Below are positions 15,494 to 22,088 of a DNA stretch of 47,610 nucleotides, in pieces. The translations under genes were made by a program, and so were the position numbers. The notes beneath the pieces were generated by a model. That model saw only the letters and a list, made by a program, of their open reading frames with translations. It was not told the DNA's origin and searched no databases. The stretch is from positions 1 to 47,610 of IMG/VR virus record IMGVR_UViG_3300048017_000027. One strand, written 5' to 3'. This stretch comes from a virus. Each line of letters begins with the position of its first letter. Positions within the stretch are counted from its first letter, which is position 1.

Positions 15494-15940
15494 TTAGTTA
15501 CCGAGTGGCTTGAATGTCACAACGAAGTTCTGCTCGCCATAGTTGGCTGAACTCTGGACACCCAACTGGGCTTCAACGACTAGACCAATCAACGACTCTG
15601 GTGAGTTGACTAGCTCGTTGTTGGTGATGGCTAGAGAGTCCACCAACGCCTTGCGCGACATCCGCAGCCAGTCGCGCTCCTTGCGAGCATCTTCTGACTT
15701 GTCGACTGGTGCAGACCATAGGGGAATCTGCTTCCAGACCTTACGTGAGTCCGAGTGAGCGAGCGTTAGGTTCAACGCTGGCTTACCTTCGTGCTTGCCA
15801 GACTTTACGGTTACCAACTCAACATCCACAATCTCCATTGTGTACTGACCCGGCTCCTTTGGACCGAAGTAAGCGTCGTCGAGTACTGCGTCGTCTGGTA
15901 CTGATACTGCTACTGGTGATACTGATTTTACTTTTGACAT
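15494..15940 (-). CDS. DUF669-like single-strand DNA-binding protein (copy 1)
   Basis: 148 residues. YFGPKEPGQYTMEIVDVELV then TVKSGKHEGKPALNLTLAHS, VWKQIPLW and WLRMSRKALVDSL follow the DUF669/OB-fold pattern, in which a 'vksGkn.GkP.l.l.l' strand is followed by a helix. The plus-strand gene at 29365-29838 has the same order (EVKSGENAGKPQYKLQFRIS), so the phage has two such genes. It lies alone between hairpins, apart from the replication genes. Confidence 0.65.
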   Translation of the reverse strand: MSKVKSVSPVAVSVPDDAVLDDAYFGPKEPGQYTMEIVDVELVTVKSGKHEGKPALNLTLAHSDSRKVWKQIPLWSAPVDKSEDARKERDWLRMSRKALVDSLAITNNELVNSPESLIGLVVEAQLGVQSSANYGEQNFVVTFKPLGN

Positions 15941-15970
15941 CTTATGTCTACCTTTCAGGTTTTGTTACAC

Positions 15971-16018
15971 GGGTGAAGGGAAAGTCTCCCTTCACTTGTT
16001 AAGGGACTTTCCTTCACC
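15971..16018 (-). promoter_or_regulatory. Competing hairpins in the leader of the DUF669-like gene
   Basis: On the minus strand GGTGAAGGAAAGTC can pair with the later GACTTTCCCTTCACC, while GTGAAGGGA inside it can pair with TCCCTTCAC. The two foldings exclude each other, as in attenuators. The element lies 31 bases before the ATG at 15940 and overlaps the end of the small membrane gene. Confidence 0.5.
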
Positions 16019-16144
16019 ACCCCGTACCAACCACGATGGTTGGACTGGCTGGTTTTTGAGCGAGTCCTCGTACAGCATCCTCATGATGCCGTACACGAAC
16101 ACACCCAAACTTACAATGGTTAGCCAACTAACTAACGGACCCAT
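15992..16144 (-). CDS. 50-residue membrane protein
   Basis: Frame starting MGPLVSWLTIVSLGVFVYGI, with one clear membrane helix (about residues 4-20), then a charged, Pro- and Gln-containing tail. AGGGAG stands six bases before the ATG, and the start overlaps the stop of the neighbouring gene by 13 bases, so it is translated with it. Function unknown; small phage membrane proteins of this type often serve in exclusion or host membrane changes. Confidence 0.7.
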   Translation of the reverse strand: MGPLVSWLTIVSLGVFVYGIMRMLYEDSLKNQPVQPSWLVRGGEGKSLNK

Positions 16145-16368
16145 CTTAAACTCCCTAGGCTTACCCAATACTTCTTTTCTCCGGCAGCGATTAGCGCCTT
16201 CTTCGCGTCGAGCGTGAACACGACGATTCTAAACATCTGACCGTATGTCCGGTCATCTCCTGCGAACTGCACAAGAGAGCCAATGTCTAGATTCCACCCG
16301 TTGTAATCCTTATACGGGTACAGCTCGTAAGCGACTTCCTCGTCGCTCATCTCTACAGAATCAATCAT
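16132..16368 (-). CDS. Small hypothetical protein
   Basis: 78 residues starting MIDSVEMSDEEVAYELYPYK, with a later FRIVVFTLDAKKALIAAGEK. Start chosen at 16368 because a perfect AAGGAGG lies eight bases upstream, inside the end of the preceding gene; the stop and start overlap. The basic-aromatic end (KKYWVSLGSLRWVR) suggests a small beta domain. Family unknown. Confidence 0.7.
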   Translation of the reverse strand: MIDSVEMSDEEVAYELYPYKDYNGWNLDIGSLVQFAGDDRTYGQMFRIVVFTLDAKKALIAAGEKKYWVSLGSLRWVR

Positions 16369-16675
16369 TTCTGTAACCTCCTTGGTGCGCCTGCCACTCA
16401 ACTAGGTCGAATGGGTTTTCGCCTGCTTCCTCGATTGGGGTTAGCAGGTTCTTGACTCGTTCTACTTCTTCTGGGCTTGCCGCCTCGTAGAACTTGCTGT
16501 ACGAGTTCATGCGGGCCTCAAGCTCGATCAACTTGTCGGTTGCTTGTAGGTACTCTTGGTAGAGTTCCTCTGGAATCTCTAGGTCTGAGTCCAGGTGCAC
16601 TGTGTAAACCTTGCAGTACATCGGAACGTAATCGTGATAGTCCTTGTAGACACGGACTGTTTTTGAACTGGACAT
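16361..16675 (-). CDS. Hypothetical protein, helical
   Basis: 104 residues starting MSSSKTVRVYKDYHDYVPMY. A long middle helix (ELYQEYLQATDKLIELEARM) is followed by an ASPEEVERVKNLLTPIEE segment. I start it at 16675, with GGAAGGTGG upstream; the longer frame would run through the leader hairpin. It overlaps the next gene by eight bases. No family recognised. Confidence 0.7.
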   Translation of the reverse strand: MSSSKTVRVYKDYHDYVPMYCKVYTVHLDSDLEIPEELYQEYLQATDKLIELEARMNSYSKFYEAASPEEVERVKNLLTPIEEAGENPFDLVEWQAHQGGYRND

Positions 16676-16702
16676 CTTGTCCACCTTCCTGTTTGGTATA
16701 CA

Positions 16703-16749
16703 GGGGCAACTCTTTTGCCCTTGCAAGATTCATCGTAAAGAGTTGCCCC
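16703..16749 (-). promoter_or_regulatory. Perfect 13-bp leader hairpin
   Basis: GGGGCAACTCTTT (16703-16715) and AAAGAGTTGCCCC (16737-16749) are perfect inverted repeats around a 21-base loop that contains a second small TTGC/GCAA pair. It ends 27 bases before the ATG at 16675, with no T run, so it looks like an mRNA leader structure or processing site and not a terminator. Apart from this and the terminator at 16875-16894, I see nothing in 16676-16890. Confidence 0.6.
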
Positions 16750-16874
16750 ACCACTAACCTACAAATCCTATCTCAACCACACCTCTTGATTCTACTTATG
16801 GCTTGTCTGGTTCTCGGCCTTTCTGGGGCAAATTTGACCATTTACAGCCCCCTACATAGGAGATATATAGACCC

Positions 16875-16894
16875 TAAAAACCCGGGGGTTTTAC
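16875..16894 (-). terminator. Probable terminator
   Basis: Minus strand reads AAAACCCCCGGGTTTTTAGG: a short AAAACC/GGTTTT stem followed by T's, overlapping the stop of the 57-residue gene. It is a compact hairpin with a small loop, so its strength is unsure. Confidence 0.5.
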
Positions 16895-17064
16895 AGCTCC
16901 CAGTCGGACGTATCTTCTCCGTTGAGCACAGAGATGACGTATGGGAACTTGTCTCTGTCTGGTAGCACAGCGACTGTTTCCCACTGTGCGTCTGTTAGTT
17001 CCTCGTACTCAAACTCTACAACCTCGTCTGAGCCGTAGTTACCATCTGCTGTTACGTATGCCAT
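16891..17064 (-). CDS. LTxxQW-family small acidic protein
   Basis: 57 residues starting MAYVTADGNYGSDEVVEFEY. It contains LTDAQWETVAVLPD, the L-T/S-x-x-Q-W-x-x-hydrophobic motif also present in three plus-strand early proteins (20913, 21347 and 22172). The start at 17064 overlaps the upstream stop (TAATG) and is preceded by GAGGAA. Family unknown; the recurrence in both early arms suggests a shared partner. Confidence 0.65.
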   Translation of the reverse strand: MAYVTADGNYGSDEVVEFEYEELTDAQWETVAVLPDRDKFPYVISVLNGEDTSDWEL

Positions 17065-17348
17065 TAGAATGTTTCCTCTTCTGTTGGGGTATAACGGACA
17101 TATACTGTCCATAGCTGCTTGCCTGTGTCTTCTACTGGTAGGTTGTTGCCTCCTGTTACTTGCACCTCTACATCCTTATACTTCGTCGTAATACGGTATG
17201 CAGAGCCTGAATTGACTACCTTGACTGGGAACTCCGCCCACTTGCCTGGGTGCTTGTACAACTCCTCGATGAACTCGCTCCATGGGTACCTTTCTTTGCG
17301 CCCACGCTTCTCAGCAATCTCTTCTTCTGTAACGAACTTGATTTCCAT
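17064..17348 (-). CDS. Hypothetical protein
   Basis: 94 residues from MEIKFVTEEEIAEKRGRKER, with a basic N-terminus, a WSEFIEELYKHPGKWAEFPV helix, then a beta part (YKDVEVQVTGGNNLPVEDTG and WTVYVRYTPTEEETF). A longer frame would start inside the terminator hairpin, so I start at 17348. It overlaps the next small gene by one base. Not recognised; the size and charge would suit a DNA-binding or partner-binding role. Confidence 0.65.
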   Translation of the reverse strand: MEIKFVTEEEIAEKRGRKERYPWSEFIEELYKHPGKWAEFPVKVVNSGSAYRITTKYKDVEVQVTGGNNLPVEDTGKQLWTVYVRYTPTEEETF

Positions 17349-17371
17349 GTTTTTCTTTCTTTTATAAACGA

Positions 17372-17412
17372 GCCCCGCAGGGGCGAGCGGAGGGGTGCGA
17401 AGCACCCACTCC
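17372..17412 (-). terminator. Double-hairpin terminator after the amidoligase gene
   Basis: On the minus strand GGAG-x-GGGTGC, loop, GCACCC-x-CTCC (17412-17389) is followed by GCCCC-TGC-GGGGC (17384-17372) and TCGTTTAT. It lies 11 bases after the amidoligase stop. The T run is short, so some read-through into the next small genes is likely. Confidence 0.55.
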
Positions 17413-17423
17413 GTTCTATGCCA

Positions 17424-18926
17424 CTAGTCGATACGCTTGTGCATCTGGGTCTTGACCAACATCTGGTCTGACTTGCTTCCGAAGATTACATCTCCTGGGT
17501 TCTCGTTCTGGATGAAGAACTCAAACTTACCGAGAACATCAATAACGTCGTTCAAGTCCTGGACCTTTTTGAAGTCTTTGAGCGATGCTCCACGCTTTGC
17601 AGTCTCGACAAGTCCACGAACTAGCCAAGCCCAGAATGTAATCTTGTTTGCGTTCAAGTTACAGTCCATCTGTCGGAACTCGATTGTTCCGCGTCCGCCT
17701 AGCAAGTGCATTACGTTCACTGCAACCTGCTTGACGTTGTTTAGCTTTGGATCTTTACGCTTCAACGCTGCTGCTACGTGGTCAGTACGTACCTTACCTG
17801 CGTAGTTCACGTTGTAACGTCCAGCAATCGGGCTAACAATACCTTCAATGTACTTGTAGATTGCCATTACTTGACCAACCTGGTGGGTTGTCAAGTCCTG
17901 AGCATATACGTGAATGTGAGTACCTGCAGTGTCATTCATCTCTGCATTGTTCTCGTTCAGTTCCTTGCATAGCTGATACATTCCGTTGTGGTGTGCTCGC
18001 TGGACTCCACCAACGGTTCGGAACTCTGCCATGTCTGCTGTCTGGCAGTCACTGTCTCCACAGTGGCTTGGGTCGTCGTTGTAGTCTGTGCAGTTGTCAC
18101 AGTCGCAGCTGTGAAATACACAGTCTGAACATCCGCACTCGCATTCGTCGTTACCCTCGTAGCTACGAAGACTTCCGTCTTCGCCCTTTTCGATTCCTGA
18201 ATTGAATCTTGGTGTAACGTTCTTGGCGTCTGGAACCTCAATCTCGAAGCCCCAAGTTCTGGCTGTTAGACCGTTGCTTGGTAGCAACTTGATTGCTTCG
18301 TCAAGCTGAGCTAGGATCAACTCAGCTTCTGGCTTTGGTGCCTGCTCAAACACCTTCTCGATTCCAGTGTTTTTGGCTTCTGGAATTGAGTTATTGCGAA
18401 GCTGACGGCTGTATGACGCTAGCCAGTCGTTGTATGTTGAAATACCACGAATTAGGTTCTCGCGAGTAATCTCAATAACGCTCAGCTGCTTTAGCATGTA
18501 ATAGAAGTTTATGTCTTCTAGAAGCTCGCTGCCTGCAATCATCGATGTCTCATCTTGACTGAAGATAATGTTACCGTTGCGAACGTTTACATTGTAAATG
18601 AGTCCGATCTTGTCTGCTGCTGCTTTCATAGTTGCGAACCAAACAGTAGCTTTGATCCGGTTGTTTTTGAGATACTCAACAAGCTCTGCGATATTCTCTG
18701 ACGGTCCAGCCAATGTCTCTGGAGTCCATCCGGTGATAATGTGTCGAACGCTGTAGAACACTCCATCGTTTAGCTTGTAACCTGGTAGAATGCTGAAGAT
18801 CTCTTTGAACTCTTCGTTTGTCATCTGACGGCGCTCGCCGTTTTCGTTGAATCTGCTGTTCCAGATCTCTTCGTACTTCGCCATCGCCTTGACAGCTGAT
18901 GCTCTGAATTCAACTAAGTTGGACAT
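17424..18926 (-). CDS. Amidoligase (COOH-NH2 ligase fold) with Cys-rich insertion
   Basis: 500 residues. Residues 1-215 are a helical N-terminal part I do not recognise. From residue 226 the amidoligase core is visible: GFEIEVP (226-232), EDGSLRS (249-255; Asp250), EFRT (301-304), GTHIHV (335-340) and TIEFRQM (414-420), matching the glutamine-synthetase-like amidoligase family that forms amide bonds with ATP. Between core strands lies an insertion with nine Cys (262-294) that could bind zinc. A class II glutamine amidotransferase is divergent to it and a membrane peptide gene lies seven bases upstream, so it probably uses glutamine-derived ammonia or ligates peptides. TTAGGAAAAGA is the ribosome site. 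Confidence 0.82.
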   Translation of the reverse strand: MSNLVEFRASAVKAMAKYEEIWNSRFNENGERRQMTNEEFKEIFSILPGYKLNDGVFYSVRHIITGWTPETLAGPSENIAELVEYLKNNRIKATVWFATMKAAADKIGLIYNVNVRNGNIIFSQDETSMIAGSELLEDINFYYMLKQLSVIEITRENLIRGISTYNDWLASYSRQLRNNSIPEAKNTGIEKVFEQAPKPEAELILAQLDEAIKLLPSNGLTARTWGFEIEVPDAKNVTPRFNSGIEKGEDGSLRSYEGNDECECGCSDCVFHSCDCDNCTDYNDDPSHCGDSDCQTADMAEFRTVGGVQRAHHNGMYQLCKELNENNAEMNDTAGTHIHVYAQDLTTHQVGQVMAIYKYIEGIVSPIAGRYNVNYAGKVRTDHVAAALKRKDPKLNNVKQVAVNVMHLLGGRGTIEFRQMDCNLNANKITFWAWLVRGLVETAKRGASLKDFKKVQDLNDVIDVLGKFEFFIQNENPGDVIFGSKSDQMLVKTQMHKRID

Positions 18927-18933
18927 TCTTTTC

Positions 18934-19056
18934 CTAACAATATAATTTTGAACCGCATTCTATTGAATGCATTATTGGCGCTACTACGCATAGCAGCGTT
19001 AAGATTACGAATAACATTCCGAATAATATATTTAGTGACTTGTTGTCATTTATCAT
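18934..19056 (-). CDS. 40-residue membrane protein coupled to the amidoligase
   Basis: Frame starting MINDNKSLNILFGMLFVILT, a single clear membrane helix (about residues 8-29), then HSIECGSKLYC with two Cys. An in-frame stop lies just upstream, so the ATG at 19056 is the only start; GGAG directly touches it, which is unusual. It ends seven bases before the amidoligase start. It could bring the ligase to the membrane, but that is inference. Confidence 0.55.
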   Translation of the reverse strand: MINDNKSLNILFGMLFVILTLLCVVAPIMHSIECGSKLYC

Positions 19057-19089
19057 CTCCTATATCTGAGCCAAACCCCCCGCGCGGGA

Positions 19090-19121
19090 AGCCCGTGTCT
19101 CTCGTGATCCCACGACGGGCT
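19090..19121 (-). promoter_or_regulatory. Leader hairpin before the membrane peptide and amidoligase genes
   Basis: AGCCCGT (19090-19096) and ACGGGCT (19115-19121) are inverted repeats flanked by partly complementary GC-rich arms (CGCGCGG and CCGCGG). It sits about 35 bases before the ATG at 19056, in otherwise AT-rich DNA. In the same 19057-19445 gap, TCTAAA-T-TTTAGA (19191-19203) is a perfect palindrome and possible operator. I could not fix the leftward promoter. Confidence 0.5.
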
Positions 19122-19269
19122 GACCGCCGCGGTTCAATATTTCATTTCTATATCTCATTTCAATAACTCTTTACTTACCTATTCGAGATTTCTAAATTTT
19201 AGACATCTAGAACGCCCCTATAAGGATGCGACCTTTTTTGAATTTGCCCGGATTTTTTGCGTTTTCGAT

Positions 19270-19298
19270 TTGACAACCAGCCCGGCCTCCATTAGACT
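19270..19298 (+). promoter_or_regulatory. Promoter 1 of the glutamine amidotransferase gene
   Basis: TTGACA, exactly 17 bases, TAGACT. It is an ideal SigA-type layout about 150 bases upstream of the start codon and the first of two tandem promoters. Confidence 0.75.
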
Positions 19299-19362
19299 AT
19301 ATACAGATGTCAGAAAAATCCCTCAAAGGGGAAAAAATTCTCAAAAAAGTTTGCGAATGTTG

Positions 19363-19391
19363 TTGACACGACGGATGTTTTCCCGTAAACT
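19363..19391 (+). promoter_or_regulatory. Promoter 2 of the glutamine amidotransferase gene
   Basis: TTGACA, exactly 17 bases, TAAACT. It lies 55 bases before the start codon. Two consensus -35 boxes in tandem suggest strong early expression. Confidence 0.8.
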
Positions 19392-19445
19392 ATAAGTAGT
19401 TGGAAAACGCAATTGACCCGGATGGGTCGGAATGGATTAGATATT

Positions 19446-20534
19446 ATGTGTGGAATCGGTGGATTCAGCCTCTCGACAGGCTCTAAAGTAAATGCTCGTA
19501 AACTCGCTCACGCTTTGCTTACCGGATTGGAGAAGCGTGGCAATCAGGCTTCTGGTTATGCTTTCCAGTATGCTCAGGGTTCTGGCTTCTATAAGCAGGA
19601 TGTTTCTGGTAGCAACCTAACTCTCAAGTCTATGCCTAAGCAGGCTTCTAGTGTCATTTTGCACACTCGCCTTGCAACGCATGGCTCTATTCGTGATAAC
19701 CGCAACAATCACCCTGTTCAGTCTCCTGATGCTTCTATCAGCCTTGTTCACAACGGTGTCATCTATAACCACGACCTTGTTCGTGCGCACCTGTCTAAGT
19801 CTAAGCAGTTGCCGGATGTTGATACTGCTGTTATTCCTGCTATTCTTCAGCAGTTTTCTTCTACTGACAAGTTCTCTATGCTTGACGGCGATGCGGCTGT
19901 TGCTTGGCTTGATGAGTCTAACAAGGGTGTTCTCAATGTTGCTCGTATCAGCCACAGTCCTTTGACTGTTGCTCAGTTGGCTGACGGCTCGTTCGTGTTT
20001 GCCTCTACCGAGTCTATCCTGACTAATGCCTTGGATTCTGTTGGCCTCAAGTATAACTTCATTATGGATGTGAAGGAGCGCACACTGCTTGCTGTTCGCG
20101 ATGGTCGCATTGATGAGATGTCTACTTTGCCTGACCTTGACCCTGAGTTCGAGCAGAAGTTGTCAGCATCCTCTTACGCCTCTTACCGCTCTGCGACTGC
20201 CGGTGGCAAGTTCACCCAGCAAAGCACTGCTTGGGGCTATGACGACCCATACAGTGGCTTGTGGGAGGAGTATGACGAGGGCTTCGAGGATTACTTAGAG
20301 GGCTTTGTGCTTCACGAGGGTTTCTACTATGACTTCGACGGCACTTATATGGGAACTTATGACACTCTTCACGAGGACTACGAGACGGCTCGTTACAACC
20401 GTTACTGGTCGGACAAGAATATGTGTTACACCCAAGACCCTGAGGAGGTCACTCCGGCTTCTGAGGATGAGTATCAGTTCAATCGGTCCCAGACTATCGG
20501 CTCTCGTTTTAGCCGTCGTTCTTACTGGGACTAA
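19446..20534 (+). CDS. Class II glutamine amidotransferase (stand-alone)
   Basis: 362 residues. I start at MCGIGGFS because Cys2 must become the N-terminal nucleophile; a start 33 bases earlier would bury it. Family residues visible: Cys2, HTRLATHGS (73-81; Arg75), LVHNGVIYN (100-108; Asn103, Gly104) and VDTAVI (125-130; Asp126), as in GlmS and AsnB glutaminase domains. The enzyme hydrolyses glutamine to glutamate and ammonia. There is no synthase domain. The last 110 residues are unusual, very rich in Asp, Glu and Tyr (for example GLWEEYDEGFEDYLEGF). It is divergent from the amidoligase, its likely partner. Codon use favours T-ending codons more than its neighbours. Confidence 0.88.
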   Translation: MCGIGGFSLSTGSKVNARKLAHALLTGLEKRGNQASGYAFQYAQGSGFYKQDVSGSNLTLKSMPKQASSVILHTRLATHGSIRDNRNNHPVQSPDASISLVHNGVIYNHDLVRAHLSKSKQLPDVDTAVIPAILQQFSSTDKFSMLDGDAAVAWLDESNKGVLNVARISHSPLTVAQLADGSFVFASTESILTNALDSVGLKYNFIMDVKERTLLAVRDGRIDEMSTLPDLDPEFEQKLSASSYASYRSATAGGKFTQQSTAWGYDDPYSGLWEEYDEGFEDYLEGFVLHEGFYYDFDGTYMGTYDTLHEDYETARYNRYWSDKNMCYTQDPEEVTPASEDEYQFNRSQTIGSRFSRRSYWD

Positions 20535-20538
20535 TTGA

Positions 20539-20550
20539 TAACATATTCAA
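20539..20550 (+). repeat. TAACATATTCAA repeat, copy 1
   Basis: Lies five bases after the stop of the glutamine amidotransferase gene and next to the left arm of the 12-bp inverted repeat. Confidence 0.55.
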
Positions 20551-20697
20551 CCCACGACACGCCCGAGTGCGTTGTGTAGACTTCACGCTCGCTCCCCAGT
20601 CCTCACTACATAGACAAATAATATAATAATAAATAATATAGAGACATAGAACACTTTCAAATTTGGCCCATTTTGCATCTAATATGTTTCAATCCTG

Positions 20698-20711
20698 AAC
20701 ATATTGAATGC
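20698..20711 (+). repeat. AACATATTGAATGC repeat, copy 2
   Basis: Same core as the other copies; an inverted, imperfect copy (AATATGTTTCAAT) lies just upstream at 20681-20693. Confidence 0.55.
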
Positions 20712-20818
20712 GAAATCAACCCCCAACCAACAACTCCCGACCATTACATAGCATTTTTTGTTAGTAGATTATAGTATATTCTACGAAGACATTTTATGAG
20801 ATTCACCAATGTAACCCC

Positions 20819-20851
20819 TAACATATTCAATGCAAATAACATATTGAATCC
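20819..20851 (+). repeat. Tandem pair of TAACATATTSAATSC repeats, copies 3 and 4
   Basis: TAACATATTCAATGC (20819-20833) and TAACATATTGAATCC (20837-20851) lie head to tail with an 18-base period, next to the right arm of the 12-bp inverted repeat. The same core, inverted, lies between the -35 and -10 boxes of the promoter at 28575-28603. Confidence 0.6.
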
Positions 20852-20912
20852 ATTTCGGGCGTGTCGGAATCCGTCCCCAAATTACACAAACAATCACAAA
20901 AAGGAGTAAATA

Positions 20913-21143
20913 ATGTCAAGAACAGTCCGAGAAGTTATCGCATTCCTATCCACAATGCCACCCGAGACAATCGTAGGTATCAATCAAATTTGGCTCAAGG
21001 AGGACGCTGAGGAGTTCACAAACGAGGCACTGACCGACAAGCAGTGGTCGGATATCGCCTACTACTACGACAACAATGAGTTCCTCGGTGACGACGGTAA
21101 CGACACTATGAAGCAGGCAGTAAAGGAAATCATCAATGGCTAG
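20913..21143 (+). CDS. LTxxQW-family small protein, first early gene
   Basis: 76 residues starting MSRTVREVIAFLSTMPPETI, acidic, with NEALTDKQWSDIAYYYDNNE, the LTxxQW motif shared with three other small proteins. AAAAAGGAG stands seven bases before the ATG. It heads a string of small overlapping early genes. Function unknown; such first early genes often target host proteins. Confidence 0.7.
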   Translation: MSRTVREVIAFLSTMPPETIVGINQIWLKEDAEEFTNEALTDKQWSDIAYYYDNNEFLGDDGNDTMKQAVKEIING

Positions 21144-21360
21144 CAACCCTCGACTTCGATCGATTGCGTTCTACGACCAGACTGGCAGGCTGGTTATGAC
21201 CTGTAAGAGTCGCAAGGTGGCAGACGCTATCGCCAAGGAGATTTACCAGCCCCTTTACAAGGAGTTCTTCTTCATCGCTGAAGACCAACTCAAGAACCTA
21301 AGTTACAGTCAAGCAGTTGACTTTGAAAACAAAATGAAAGAGAATAATGCTACTCAGTGA
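21136..21360 (+). CDS. Small early protein
   Basis: 74 residues, basic, starting MASNPRLRSIAFYDQTGRLV; then SRKVADAIAKEIYQPLYKEF. It overlaps the genes on both sides (8 and 14 bases), so the three are translated together. No family recognised; the layout suggests a beta hairpin then helices. Confidence 0.65.
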   Translation: MASNPRLRSIAFYDQTGRLVMTCKSRKVADAIAKEIYQPLYKEFFFIAEDQLKNLSYSQAVDFENKMKENNATQ

Positions 21361-21574
21361 ACTAATTTTCATCCTGACCAAATACCTCGCTAAGGATGGC
21401 GACCGGACGGTTGCTTATATGCTTATCGAGAAAGAGGAACTCGAACAGGCCTATGACGGCACACTCACAGAGGCACAGTGGGAGTGGCTGGCAGAGGACA
21501 TTATCCATAACCACTACCTAACCGACGACGACCTAAACAGTTACATCAACATCATGCGAGAAGAAGGTATCTAA
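21347..21574 (+). CDS. LTxxQW-family small early protein
   Basis: 75 residues starting MLLSELIFILTKYLAKDGDR, very acidic, with DGTLTEAQWEWLAEDIIHNH, the LTxxQW motif. In common with the 20913 product it is acidic throughout and ends in a short helix. It lies 14 bases inside the previous gene and directly abuts the next. Function unknown. Confidence 0.7.
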   Translation: MLLSELIFILTKYLAKDGDRTVAYMLIEKEELEQAYDGTLTEAQWEWLAEDIIHNHYLTDDDLNSYINIMREEGI

Positions 21575-21850
21575 ATGATTGAGAAAAGCATTATCAAAGA
21601 GGCTCTCAAGCCTAACCAGCCGACCTACGCAGTCTATCTAACCCTAGAGGAGATTATGCTGGCCGAGGAGGCTCTGTTCGACCGCTCAGCGGTTCTATCA
21701 GCGATTGCCGACCTCAACACCTACAACAAGCGTGAGGACAAGGGACAGGCCCTAGACCGCAAGGTGGCACAGATTGAGGCGATTGCCAAGAAGATTGCCG
21801 TTCCACTAGATGAGATGTATATGGCGAATGAGGCGTTGTCACTTGTATAA
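21575..21850 (+). CDS. Small helical early protein
   Basis: 91 residues starting MIEKSIIKEALKPNQPTYAV, then helices such as EEIMLAEEALFDRSAVLSAI and DRKVAQIEAIAKKIAVPLDE. The ATG directly follows the previous stop. Helical repeats suggest a dimerising protein. No known family. Confidence 0.65.
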   Translation: MIEKSIIKEALKPNQPTYAVYLTLEEIMLAEEALFDRSAVLSAIADLNTYNKREDKGQALDRKVAQIEAIAKKIAVPLDEMYMANEALSLV

Positions 21851-21863
21851 CAGTCAAGAAGAA

Positions 21864-22088
21864 ATGCGTGAAGACCTTATCACAGCCATTTGTGAAGAAC
21901 TAGATTTGATGGAAATGCCAGTCCTCGGAGACGCAGTTGCTGGAACTTTCTTTGAATCAGACCCAGCGTGGCTTGACAAAGCCAAGCGAGAGATATACAC
22001 TAGTATCAACCAGTCACTCCGCAAGGTGAGCCGGCTGGCAACAAGATTGGATTATCTGGAGAAAAAGGAGTCACCAAATGATTTGTAG
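21864..22088 (+). CDS. Small acidic helical protein
   Basis: 74 residues from ATG at 21864 (MREDLITAICEELDLMEMPV), with a middle DPAWLDKAKREIYTSINQSL and a final coiled-coil helix (KVSRLATRLDYLEKKE). A TTG at 21843, overlapping the previous stop, is an alternative start. AAGAAGA is a weak ribosome site. It overlaps the zinc-ribbon gene by 11 bases. Function unknown. Confidence 0.6.
   Translation: MREDLITAICEELDLMEMPVLGDAVAGTFFESDPAWLDKAKREIYTSINQSLRKVSRLATRLDYLEKKESPNDL

Larger units (their letters stand above)
20535..20912. other. 378-base non-coding region with inverted and direct repeats
   Basis: No convincing gene. It holds CGACACGCCCGA (20555-20566) and its exact inverse TCGGGCGTGTCG (20855-20866), and four copies of TAACATATTSAA-type repeats. 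TTATAGTATATT (20769-20780) is promoter-like. The middle is AT-rich. This could be a replication origin or the control region of the rightward early operon; a promoter with clear -35 could not be fixed. Confidence 0.6.

Noticed and set aside
20796-20912. 37-codon plus-strand frame across the TAACATATTSAA repeats
   Set aside because: No ribosome site; its end is the Shine-Dalgarno of the next gene and its content is set by the repeats, so probably chance.
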